Part shown: piece after piece, positions 11,419 through 22,200 of the stretch
How positions within the stretch are numbered: the first letter of the stretch is position 1
Layout: every line of letters begins with the position of its first letter
DNA from: Eunapius fragilis
Lineage: Eukaryota; Porifera; Demospongiae; Spongillida; Spongillidae
Assembly: GCA_963681505.1 (NCBI GenBank)
Contig: OY811985.1
Coordinates: forward strand, 5,967,573 to 6,031,572
Reading direction: 5' to 3'
DNA: 64,000 nucleotides
Position numbers and translations under genes: made by a program
Notes under the pieces: generated by a model
The model's input: the letters and a program-made list of their open reading frames with translations, nothing else
Database searches by the model: none
What the model was told of the DNA's origin: nothing

Positions 11419-11817
11419 TTAATTATAATTATAAGAATTAGTAGAATGTATGATGATGTGTCCTCGCCCACACCCTCTTCTTCTTCGGGGCCATCCTCCT
11501 CCCCGGCCTCCCCACCATGCTTGTTCTGGCCAGGCGGGCCAGGGTGGCAGCACTGCTGGTGGTGGTGGGGGCAGCGCTGGTGGTGCTGGCGGAAGCGCAG
11601 GCGGGGGCAGCACTGGTGGTGGTGGTGGCGGGGGCAGCACTGGTGGTGGTGCCGGCACGGGCAGCGCTGGTGGTGCCGGCGGGAGCGCAGGTGGGGGCAG
11701 CGCTGCTTCAGGAGGTGGCGGGGTGAACAGGAGAGGAGTCGGAGGATGAATGTAGTCATCCTCTTCCTCCTCCGACCCCTTGTTGGTGAAAAAACCTCTG
11801 AGGTCTTCAGCTGCCAT
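11419..11817 (-). CDS. Proline-rich ORF, uncertain
   Basis: Single open frame of 132 codons on the minus strand beginning 'MAAEDLRGFFTNKGSEEEED', followed by about 60 residues of Pro/Ala (PPPALPPAPPALP), then basic Arg/Gly residues. The acidic non-repetitive N terminus looks protein-like; the GC-rich core (GGTGGTGGTGGGGGCAGCGCTGG repeats) is open in several frames, so coding is not proven. It lies directly beside the MITE at 11078-11372 and may be part of transposon-derived sequence. No function assigned. Confidence 0.3.
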   Translation of the reverse strand: MAAEDLRGFFTNKGSEEEEDDYIHPPTPLLFTPPPPEAALPPPALPPAPPALPVPAPPPVLPPPPPPPVLPPPALPPAPPALPPPPPAVLPPWPAWPEQAWWGGRGGGWPRRRRGCGRGHIIIHSTNSYNYN

Positions 11818-12000
11818 CTACATGTATGTACGTGACAGAGAGTATGATTAAATTTTTACCTCTTTCTTTTTTCAAGCAAAGTGCAAAGCCTAGAATCCAC
11901 AGAGTATTATTAAATTTGTACCTCTTTTTGCAAAGTTCACTATTCAGCGGGTGAGTGACTTTTATACCTTGCAAAGCCTTAACACGTGCGTAGATGGCAG

Positions 12001-12554
12001 TTAAATTGTCCTAGTATTTCTGACTGTTAACAGCGCGGTTTCCCTCGAGGTCCTCTTCATATCGCCGCCTTTTAGCAGCACGGTTCTCCTCGAGGTCCTC
12101 TTCATATCGCCGCCTTTTAGCAGCACGGTTCTCCTCGAGGTCCTCTTCATATCGCCGCCTTTTAGCAGCACAGTTCTCCTCGAGGTCCTTTTCATATCGC
12201 CGCCTTTTAGCAGCACGGTTCTCCTCGAGGTCCTCTTCATATCGCCGCCTTTTAGTAGATCGCTTAGATTCAATATCTGCGTTGTAGTTGTCGCATACAG
12301 AGGCCTTTTTTCTTTTCGGGATCGGCCTTGTAGCTGTCGCGTACAGAAGCCTTCTTTTCGGGATCGGCCTTGTAGTTGTCGCGTACAGAGGCCTTCTTCT
12401 TTTCGAGATCGGTCTTGTAGCTGTCGCTAACAGAGGCCTTCTTATTTTCTGGATTGGCCTTGTAGAGCGCTCGGGCTTTAACTTTGTTCTCGTCTTGCTT
12501 CTGGAGGTATTCCGCTCGTTGCTTAGATCTCTTCTTTTGATTACACGACGGCAT
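12001..12554 (-). pseudogene. Broken transposon-type ORF with KASVRDSYKADPEKK and KRRRYEEDLEENRAA repeats
   Basis: From ATG at 12554 on the minus strand: 'MPSCNQKKRSKQRAEYLQKQ', then about four 14-16-residue repeats of the type KKASVRDSYKADPEK. Near 12300 the frame shifts. In another frame the sequence continues as five 45-bp units encoding KRRRYEEDLEENRAA and then a stop. Repeats of the first type occur at the N terminus of large Helitron/PIF1-type ORFs that I recall from sponge genomes (memory only). No helicase or nuclease domain follows, so this is a fragment. Confidence 0.6.
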
Positions 12555-12689
12555 TTTTAGAAAAACAACTTCACTAGCCAAAGTAGTAACAACTATTAAA
12601 CTGCGATAAATATATTTAGTGCAGGTTAGAGACCTAAAATTATAATAAAAATCTATTATATACATTATTAAATAGAACTTGATATGTGT

Positions 12690-13010
12690 CCATATGACAT
12701 GTAAGGATAACGTGCCGGTAAATTTCGAAGCGATTGGTACTATTCCCGTTCTTCTAAACCGTTCCTAGCTCGAGTTATACCATCTAAGAAGAAGACGAGG
12801 CAGACGACGACGAAGAATTTTTTTAGGACTGGGCACGAGAAACAGGAACTTGTTTGTTTCTCTATAACCACACCGTTTTATGACACGGAACCAACGTAGA
12901 ACTGTAGATCGTTGTGCTCTCATTCCATCGCGATAAAGAGATAAGCGATCCGTTTCTCCGTTGTCCCTCCAGACGCTAGTGAAGTTTATTAATGACTTCA
13001 TCAACCCTCA
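12690..13010. repeat. Dispersed repeat family, copy 1
   Basis: Shares an ordered series of blocks with 17505-17816: AAGCGATTGGTAC, GTTCCT..CGAGTTATAC, AAGAAGA.GA, GGACTGGG.ACGA, ACACCGT.TTGTGACAC, ACG.AGAACTGT and TTTTTAATGAC. The two copies are diverged but collinear. Nature unknown; possibly a SINE or an untranslated end of a retroelement. Confidence 0.55.
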
Positions 13011-13212
13011 ATCAATCCTATACATGTATTGAACCTGCTGCCGCAGGTTCAGATAGTTAGGATGGATGAAGTTCTCTTGCTAGGAGCGCCCTAGCAATGG
13101 ACTTGACCAAATACAGGTTAAGCCTGCCGTATATGTCCGCCATCACTAATGCCTTTGGCCTGGACTGGCTGATGGCAAGGTGGGAAGCAAGTACATAATA
13201 TTATTATTTTAA

Positions 13213-13380
13213 CACAGCAAAAAAAACGCGTCGAATAAATTCTTGATTTTCAATTGATTTGTCACTTACATTTGGTACAAAATGTTTACACACCTGGTAC
13301 AAACTGTTAACATTATTTACCAGAATGTAAGTGACAAATCAGTTGAAAATCAAGAATTGCTTCTTTTTTTTTTTGCTGTG
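13213..13380. mobile_element. MITE-like inverted repeat
   Basis: Ends CACAGCAAAAAAAA and TTTTTTTTTTGCTGTG. Inside, the left arm CAAGAA-type sequence TTGATTTTCAATTGATTTGTC and GTGACAAATCAGTTGAAAATC pair. A related core (AAACGCGTCGAAT.AATTC and ATTTGTCACTTA) occurs at 42664-42765. Confidence 0.7.
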
Positions 13381-14023
13381 TAAACATCCTCGCGGCAAAG
13401 TCGATGTGCACGCCTAATTAAAAATCCAGGCCATTGTAACTTCCGCGTAAACTATAGGTATCTCTTTGGATATCAAACATGCGCGGCAAACGATCGATTT
13501 ATTTTAACCACAGCCATTGCATGGTGGGTGCAGAGGTTCTGGCCAACTATACACTGCATTGAAAAACGATGTGCTTGCTCTTCCATGCAAGCCGGCTTCT
13601 TCACGAACGACACGAATATACAGTTTGGCTACCTACACCAGTGAGCTGCTAAAAGGGATACATTTTGATGTCGCAGCTTGTTTATTGAATATGTGTGTCA
13701 GTGCATGAACTTGCGTATATACATGATGAACGGAACTCTGTTGCTTTCATCTGTGGACACCTGCATGCTTCATGTAATGACATTATTGATGCAAGCTGGA
13801 TATACTGAAAACTTTGTTTACTGAAGGTTATAAATTAGTAGTTTGCTCATAAAATACATCACTGCAATTTAGCATGGCATAAATGTTACCATATAACTTT
13901 TGCGGCATATGTTGGTTGCACTCATGCAGAATAAACACAAACTCACGGTGATGGCAGCTATGGTTTAATACAATAACGTTACAGAGAGAAAGGATTACAT
14001 GCAGATAAGTGAAACACAGATGG
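13381..14023. other. Intergenic, nothing recognised
   Basis: No splice-bounded open frames, tandem repeats or inverted repeats were found here. Confidence 0.5.
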
Positions 14024-14751
14024 TCACCCAGGGTTTGCATGAAGGTTTAATTGACCAGGTAAAGGGACAGGTGTTGCTACTGTATTGTCAAGTGTGTCAT
14101 CCAGCGAAGTAGATATAGTATTCAGAGGAGTATCTATTGTGCTTGCTGCAGGACTGGCTGGCACTTGGAGCTTTGGGATTGATGATTGCACTGGAGCTGA
14201 GGTGCATGTGGTACTTAAAGTAGGCTCAGGCCTTGCAAGGTCAGAGCCCTCTGCATGCATGCAAAATAAAGGCAATAACACTTATAGAATATACGTGACT
14301 GAATCATTGTGAGGTTGCATGTGTGTACATATATATGTTCGTTTCATGTCACATCTACGCACGTACATGAGATATCAGTATATATGGGGGTGCAGCGTCC
14401 TGTTCTAGTACATGCGCGCATGGCATTCGTGCATGCACGAGCCTTACCTACGCGCACCATCACGCCATTTGCGTACAACGTCCCATCGGCTCCAATGCAA
14501 TGGGCCACCAACATCAGCTTTCCTGTCTTGGCGGTGATGGAGAGCCCTCCATTTCCGGCTTTGAGATCTAGCTCTTTCCTAGCCGTCGTTGAGTTTTTTT
14601 GTACACTTTTCGAGTCCACTACACACGGGAGTTTGTAGCCACAACCCTGGAGAGGCGTGGCATAGTCAAGCAAGTACAAGACCCAACGCGAACAACTCTG
14701 TGCACAGGAGAAATTGTAGACAGACGTATCTTCGCCCTGCTGAGAAGTCAT
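14024..14751 (-). CDS. Two-exon hypothetical protein, 176 aa
   Basis: Minus-strand exon 1 is 14751-14448 (ATG to donor TAG|GTAAGG, phase 1) and exon 2 is 14250-14024 (acceptor TGCATGCAG, stop TGA). Together they make 531 nt, exactly 177 codons. The first 100 residues are mixed, with several Cys ('NFSCAQSCSRW', 'GCGYKLPCVV') and a 'LSITAKTGKLMLVAHCIGAD' segment. The remainder is Pro/Ser/Thr-rich and probably disordered. No signal peptide or membrane segment is obvious. I do not recognise the family. Start chosen as the first ATG in the open exon. Confidence 0.6.
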
Positions 14752-15544
14752 ATTGCAGCCTGATAAAGCTGTTGAGAGAACGCGACACGAGAGAGAAATG
14801 TGTGTGCAGTTGAATGCCCAGCCAGCCAGCCATCGCGGGTGGGTTTACTCGGACATACCGCGACACGTTGCCAAGGAGAGACCTACCACTACAATCGCCC
14901 TCACTGCGCGGATGCGACGGTGGATGTCCACTTCGAAGACTGCACGACCCATTGAAGGAGTGGAATTTGCTGGAGACTTTGGCAATTAGATTACATCAAT
15001 AGCAGAAGCAGTAAACAATCGAACTTACATCCCACATCGAAAGCCACTGGTTCAATTAGTTAATTCATGCTCCACCACAGCGTGTCTATATGAACTGTGC
15101 GCGGCCGGCCGGCGTTCTAAAATCGATAATATAAGACTCTGGCCATACCCAGAGATAATGTTTACCTCCCCAGCCACACGATGCGCTAAAAAATAAATTA
15201 TTATTCAGTAATTGTAATAGCCAGATCTCCCTCCCAGTCATTCTGGCATCTCTCATCTCCCAGAAGGAGCTCTCCATGAGGATGGATGACCATGATTTAG
15301 AGCACCCTTAGATGGTTCTTCATTGGCCAACAGGGCAAGACTTCTTTCAGTGTCTGCACCACATGCTCCAAATGATTTTCAGACAAGTTGCTGAGCTGTG
15401 AACCTTTCTTCTCTGTTCACAAGGACCTCACACTTTTTTTTTTAAATGACGGCCAGAAAGGATTCTCAACCCCACCATACCCAGAATATAATGGGAAGGA
15501 ATGTCTATAAAATCGGCGTTGTTGTGTAGCTCGGTACTGGGCAC

Positions 15545-15704
15545 TAAAAAATACCGTATTTCCAGCCTGGATTTTGTATCACGATCCCAGGTTGATAACA
15601 ACTAAATCAACTGTGAATTTTGTTAATAGCCTATCAACCTGGGAAATTCTGGGATCGTCGTACAAAACCCAGGGTAAACCCAGGCTGGGAATACGATATT
15701 TTTT
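15545..15704. mobile_element. Short inverted-repeat element
   Basis: Ends AAAAAATACCGTATTTCCAG and CTGGGAATACGATATTTTTT pair, and the internal blocks GATCCCAGGTTGATA and TATCAACCTGGG also pair. Total about 160 bp; non-autonomous MITE type. Confidence 0.7.
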
Positions 15705-15727
15705 CCTGCATGTGGTATATTTATGCA

Positions 15728-16007
15728 ACAAGTGATAAAAACATTCTCTATGCGAGAAGGTTGGTGGTATATAGGAATCAAAGGCGGTGGTGGTGTAAAA
15801 AGCAAGGGAACAAGGATTGTGATTGAAAAGGAAAAATGAAATAGACCTATATTAGCAGCATGTCGTCATGTTGTGTGTGCTAATATAGGTCTATTTCATT
15901 TTTCCTTTTCAATCACAATCCTTGTTCCCTTGCTTTTTACACCACCACCGCCTTTGATTCCTATATATACCACCAACCTTCTCGCATAGAGAATGTTTAT
16001 CACTTGT
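15728..16007. mobile_element. Hairpin MITE, relative of 11078-11372
   Basis: Arms of about 125 bp begin ACAAGTGATAAAAACATTCT and end with its complement. Shared landmarks with the 11-kb copy: AAACATTCTCT, GTTGGTGGTATATAGGA, GGTGGTGTAAAAAGCA, GAAATAG.CCTATAT.AG. Confidence 0.85.
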
Positions 16008-16189
16008 TTCCTACATTTTTTGGTGGATTTAGTATTGTATTTAGTTCTTCAGTGAAACGTAACCATGTAGCAAGAATGTCAAATGACAGTTTTATTTTAG
16101 AATCTCGTGGCCATGCAATTTTTTGAGGTGTGGGTGTACCATTAAAACACACAGTATTACTATTTCAACAATAAGTACAAGTATTTCAT

Positions 16190-16395
16190 TTATAGCTATA
16201 ATAAAACCCAGGAGCGTGTCATCTAGTATATCCTGGATCAGGATATACTGCTGTATATTCTGGACCAGGATATACTTCTGTATCCAGGATATATAGCAGG
16301 TAGAGCAGGTGGAGCTAATCCTGCAGCTGAACATGGAACCACTCCTGGACCTGGAGCAGGTGGAGCGACTCCTGGACCTAGACCAGGAACAGGTG
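16190..16395 (+). other. Gly/Pro-rich coding-like relic
   Basis: Plus-strand codons read PGSGYTAVYSGPGYTSVS, then after a one-base frame change GYIAGRAGGA and TPGPGAGGATPGPRPGTG up to a GTGATT donor-like site. The repeated GGA-CCT codons resemble a low-complexity structural protein. No start or partner exons are seen; chance repeat is possible. Confidence 0.25.
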
Positions 16396-17504
16396 ATTTA
16401 AACAACCGTTATACATGTACATAGTCAAATACATACATACATACATACATACATACATACTTACTAGTTAAAACAAATCCTCCACTGGCAAGTGAAGCCA
16501 TATAATACATCAGACAAAGATGTACCCACTGATCTCATGCTATTATCAGATAAACCATGCCACAATACGTTGTCACAGCAACTTTGACACTATTATCAGA
16601 TATAAATTATGCACCACAATACACATTAACATTACTAATTACAAAATTGTTGTCAGCGAACAGCGTGCACACATTTCAAACAACAGCACGGAGAGAGATG
16701 CAATATCTTCCGCTGTAACTGTTGCTTTTTTAGCGATACACTATACATGCTATAATTTATGTCCAGATCCAACATTCATGGTGTAACGCACCATCGGGTG
16801 GTCGCTTTGTTGGTCCTTTCAGTAGCGCGCTTGACACCTTGTCGTGTCTTGTATTGCACTCGTTTGGCATATCTGTAGGTGTACGAGTGGCTAGTTGTTG
16901 CCGGGTTTTTTTTCTGTAAGGGCGGTAGTGTGGGGGAGACACATTCTAATTGGAGCCTCTTGCTTCACATATATCTGCTGTAGACTGTATACCGTCGCGT
17001 ATGTAGTTCCACCGACAGAATTCGAAAGTTATGCTATATAAGAAGCTATAGTATAGAAATCAATTCGGTCAAAACAATTATATGTGATAGTGCTTACGTG
17101 TATGGTAGTTTTGGCTTTCATTTCAAGCTGCGTAACGAATGATAGAGTTGAGAGTAACGCACAGGCGTCATGCAGAAAATGATACCTTGAATATTCGTCA
17201 GGAGGCTTCCTATAACGTTATCGCATATCACTGCTCCATTTCGTTTCTCAACCATTTGGCATTATGGTTGGACATTTATACATGGAGCCGTAGGGACCCG
17301 AAAAGGCTCTTAGATTCAGGGCGTATACCTCTTCCACAGCGTGCGGGAATTTGAATCACGCCCACGACACGTGGCTATTATTGCATTTAAAAATAGCTAC
17401 CTGATGTAATTGGGTATTTTTAACCGAATACCAAATGAGGTACTACACGTATTCGCTTTAGTTAATTGCCCGAACAGTTAGGCGTCTAACTGACACCCGA
17501 AGAT
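16396..17504. other. Intergenic, short (ATAC)n tract only
   Basis: An (ATAC)n tract sits near 16432-16460. No supported gene otherwise. Confidence 0.5.
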
Positions 17505-17816
17505 AACCTGCGGACGCATCCTGAAGCGATTGGTACACTTGGCGTGCTTTAAAAACGTTCCTGTCGTGAGTTATACTATCCCGAAGGAAGAAGAAGAAGA
17601 AGAATAAGAAGCCGACGGAGGAGAAATTTTAGGTGGGACTGGGTACGGACGATGGGGACGAGTGTTTTTGTTCTCTAAAAGTACACCGTCTTGTGACACA
17701 GATACAACGCAGAACTGTTGTCCTTTTTGATATCGCTCGATTGCCACTAAGAACGAAGTGACCCGATTCTTAAAATGTCCCGCTAGACGTGAGTGACGTT
17801 TTTTAATGACATTCAT
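17505..17816. repeat. Dispersed repeat family, copy 2
   Basis: Collinear with 12690-13010 on the same strand (see that entry). Confidence 0.55.
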
Positions 17817-17843
17817 GATACTGTTGGATAGGTTCCGATAGGT

Positions 17844-18381
17844 CTAGCCTCGTCCCCAGGCCGTCAATTAAAGTTTGGGAAAAAAGACGGCCTGGTCTCC
17901 ATTGCAACTCCGTTAGTGCGCATGCGCTGGCCATTACCAGAAAAAGTGGTAATCGTATATTTCGCTTGTAAACCTTTCCGTAAACTAACTCGTTACCGGT
18001 CTGCCTCGTTCTAAGTGCCAGGCTTTTTCAATTAAAAACACATCGCGCACATGCATAAAATACATAGCTACGCGTAGTATGTGCAATACAATGTGTAGGA
18101 GACACAACACTGCCACTAATCCTGCAAGACTTTGACGTCGTTGCCATACTACGCGTAGCTATGTATTTTGTGCATGTGCGCGATGTGTTTTTAATTGAAA
18201 AAGCCTGGCACTTTGAACGAGGCAGACCGGTAACGAGTTAGTTTACGGAAAGGTTTACAAGCGAAATATACGATTACCACTTTTTCTGGTAATGGCCAGC
18301 GCATGCGCACTAACGGAGTTGCAATGGAGACCAGGCCGTCTTTTTTCCCAAACTTTAATTGACGGCCTGGGGACGAGGCTA
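17844..18381. mobile_element. Long hairpin element, about 250-bp arms
   Basis: TAGCCTCGTCCCCAGGCCGT starts the left arm and its reverse complement ends the right arm at 18381. The arms are nearly identical through ACTACGCGTAGCTATGTATTTT, with a loop of only about 50 bp. No ORF inside. It ends about 180 bp before the ATPase start codon. Confidence 0.88.
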
Positions 18382-18561
18382 CGATAGGTCATACCCGAAT
18401 AAATAAAGCTTACCAGGACTTCATAAAAAGGGCACGTGTGCGTTGTTCTAATTTGCAAATTTTCAGGGCGTGTGCTCAATGAATAGCTTAAGCTGCTCAC
18501 TTCCGGTAAATTCACTAAATACAATAATAACATTGTTGATAAAGTGTGAGCTGGTGTGGTT

Positions 18562-19209
18562 ATGGACGGCAATGGAACTTTTGTCAAGGGCACTACTATA
18601 ACTGAAGGGAAGGGCAGGTCTGGGACAGAAGTAGCCCAGGACGAAGACGCGGACCCCTCTCCGGTAAATGATGTCAGCCGTACGATGGTGAATTCGACCA
18701 CCCATCTCCCCACGACCCTTTTTCTTCCAGCATCAAACAGGGTATACTCCAAGCATAATAAAATCCATAATCTTCTACCCGCTGGCTGCATTACCTCTGT
18801 TCCTCGGCTTTCTCGCGGCGTATTGGCTAAAGCCCCAGTGGGTGTGGCTGACTTGCTGGAAGTGTCCTCTCAATCGTGCCGTGTTCGTTGTTGCCAAGGT
18901 AGAGCTTTTTTTTTTACTTTCCCCCCCCCCCCCCCCCCCCCCCCCTCCCCCCTACGGAGACGATATTTTATAACCTAAATCTATTGGGTAATAAGCTACG
19001 CACACTTACTATCGGGGCTAAGGTTGGGGTTAGCTTAGAGCTTTAGAAAGGCCGGTGGGGAAATATGTCTTATAACTTTTTCTAAGCCAGATAACGTACG
19101 CAGCATCCTCTCTGAACACACAGGCTTGCTGGGCTTAGGTTAGGCTTACGTTAGGCTTAGGCTTAGGAAAGGTTATAAAGTATTGTCTCAGTAATGTGTG
19201 TTGCAGTTT

Positions 19210-19244
<35 letters not shown>

Positions 19245-22200
19245 AAAATATAACCCCCTAGATAGTGTTAACACATTTGACATTTAATTCATCCTCATGT
19301 GTGTGTGTGTGTGTATGTGTGTGTGTGTGTGCAATACGTAACAGGATGTAGATCACAAGTACTATGCACGCCTTGTACGCTCCTTTACAATGGATAATGG
19401 CGGCTTACGAACGACGACCAAGTACATCATCCACAGCAGCCTGCGCTACCTGTATGATGAGAAAGAGGGAAAGTTCTGTCTGCTGAAGTGAGGAGGGAGA
19501 TAAGGGGGGTGCCATCTTTTGTGCCTAATGGTCTATTATTGTGCTGCCTCAAACCCTCCTCTCTTCCTCTCTCCCTTCCTCCCTCTTTCCCCTTCCCTTT
19601 CCCCCCTCCCTTTCCCCCCTCTTCCACTCCCTTTCCCTCTCTCTCCCCTCCCTTTCCCTCTCTCTCCCCCTCCCTTTCCCTCTCTCTCTCCCCTTTCCCT
19701 CTCTCTCCCCTTCCTTTCCCGTCTCTCCCCTCCCTTTCCCCCTCTCCCACTCCCTTCCCCTCTCTCCCCCTTCCTTTCCCCCTCTCCCCCTCCATTTGCC
19801 CTCTCTCCCCCTCCCTTTCCCTCTCTCTCCCCCCATCCTTTCTCCTTCACAGAGGGTTTGATCGCAGTGTCAGTTGTGTGGCCATTCACGACATGATAAA
19901 TGGATTGAATGATGACAGGCATGCAGAAAAGTGAGCCACTAACCAGTGAACGCGAAAGAGAGGGGATGGGGAGGAGGGGGAGGGAAAAGAGAAGAGGATG
20001 AGGTGGTGTTACTTGCCCAATCACCTTGGAATGTGCAGAAATTAATTATTTGAATATTTTGTCTGGTTTTATAACTCCAACCTGGTTGTAGTGTTAGGAT
20101 CTGGCTAGACATTATGGCTTCTTGGTATTCCCTCTTCCCCAGGCTCATTCAGTACGGACCCAACAGCATCGATGTGCCTGTGAAGCCCTATTACATCCTC
20201 TTCATTGAGGAGGTCCTGCACCCCTTCTACCTTGTAGTGGCATTCTCAGTGCTGCTGTGGGTGTACGAAGCATATTATTATTATTCAGGTGCTCATTGAA
20301 ATCTTATTACACAGTATTATTAATTTGTTTGTATGTGTTTGCATATTTGTGCATGCATTTTGTAGGTGTGATAGATGCTGTTGGGGTAAAGTGCTTGAAC
20401 ATTATGAATTTAATTCTTTGTCATCAACAAACACAGCCACTATCTTCCTCACATCCATGGCCTCTGCACTCACCAGCCTTTTTATGACTCGCCGTAATCT
20501 TCAACAGTTACATGACATCGTGAAACACTCCAGCCTAGTGTCTGTCGTCAGAAGTGGAAGAGGTATGGTGTGCGTGTGTTGACTGCTTCATTTGTGTTGC
20601 TACTGTTCCTCCCCCCCCTTTCTCACCCCCTTTCCCCACCCTCTCTTCCCTCCTCCCACACCTCCCTTCCTCCTACACCTCCCCTCCTCCCACACCTCTC
20701 CTCCTCCCACACCTCTCCTCCTCCCACACCTCTCCTCCTCCCACACCCTCTTCCCTCCTCCCACACCTCCCCTCCTCCCACACCTCTCCTCCTCTCACAC
20801 CTCTCCTCCTCCCACACCCTCTTCCCTCCTCCCACACCTCCCCTCCTCCCACCCTCTCTTCCCTCCTCCCACACCTCCCCTCCTCCCACACCCTCCCCTC
20901 TTCCCACACCCTCAATCTTCCCTCCTTTCATACCCTCTCTTCCCTCCTCCCATACCTTCTCCTCCCTCCTCATACCCTCCCCTCTTCCTCACAGAATTGT
21001 CTGATGTACCCAGTGAGAGCTTGGTCCCAGGGGACATCCTGGTGATACCCTCAACAGGCATGACCATGCCATGTGACGCAGCCCTCCTCACAGGAACAGC
21101 CATTGTGAACGAGGCCTCCCTGACAGGTTAGCCACACCCATCAGCACAGGTTAGCCACACCCCTTAGCAGACAGGTTATCCACACCCTCTCATCATTTAC
21201 TGGTCCATCACCCTTTAACAGTTCTGACATTGCAAACTCGGTACTGTGCTAGTGGTGGATTTTTAGTTTGAGGAGTTTTGATGGTGTTTTTGTTTTTTGC
21301 CCTCAAACCCCTTGGGATGCCTCTCTCCCTCCCCTCCATACCCTCACTTGATGCCTCTCTCCCTCCCCTCCATACCCTCACTTGATGCCTCTCTCCCTCC
21401 CCTCCATACCCTCACTTGATGCCTCTCTCCCTCCCCTCCATACCCTCACTTGATGCCTCTCTCCCTCCCCTCCATACCCTCACTTGATGCCTCTCTCCCT
21501 CCCCTCCATACCCTCACTTGATGCCTCTCTCCCTCCCCTCCATACCCTCACTTGATGCCTCTCTCCCTCCCCTCTATACCCTCACTTGATGCCTCTCTCC
21601 CTCCCCTCCATACCCTCACTTGATGCCTCTCTCCCTCCCCTCCATATCCTCACTTGATGCCTCTCTCCCTCCCCTCCAACCCCTCTCTCCCTCTTACTTG
21701 CAGGGGAAAGCATCCCAGTCACAAAGACCCAGCTGCCTCAAAGCCAGGACTTGTACAGAGCTGACAAGTTCAAGAGACATACCCTCTTTGGTGGCACACA
21801 CGTGATCCAGACAAGGTTCTACAACAACTCCAAGGTGTTGGCTGTTGTGGTAAACACATGTGAGCCATTATGCATTCTGGCACAGCAGGAACTGATGGTT
21901 CTATTCCCCTCTCTCTCCTCCTCATCCTCTAACTTAGCATTCCTGACGTCCAAAGGTGGCATGGTTCGGTCAATACTGTACCCCAAACCTCTCTCCTTAA
22001 AGTTTTATGCGGATGCATTGAAGTTCCTTGGATTCTTGGGAGTGCTAGGTGGGTGTGCCTGTGTGCCTATGTGTGTGTGTGTGGGTGTGCCTGTGTGCCT
22101 ATGTGTGTGTGTGCCTGTGTGTGTGTGTGCCTGTGTGTGTGGGTGTACCTGTGTACCTATGTGTGTGTGTGCCTGTGTGTGTGGGTGTGCCTGTGTGCGT

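Noticed and set aside
11450-11749. Gly/Ser-rich plus-strand ORFs
   Set aside because: GC-rich repeat open in five frames; the minus-strand frame with a non-repetitive N terminus is the only mildly credible one.
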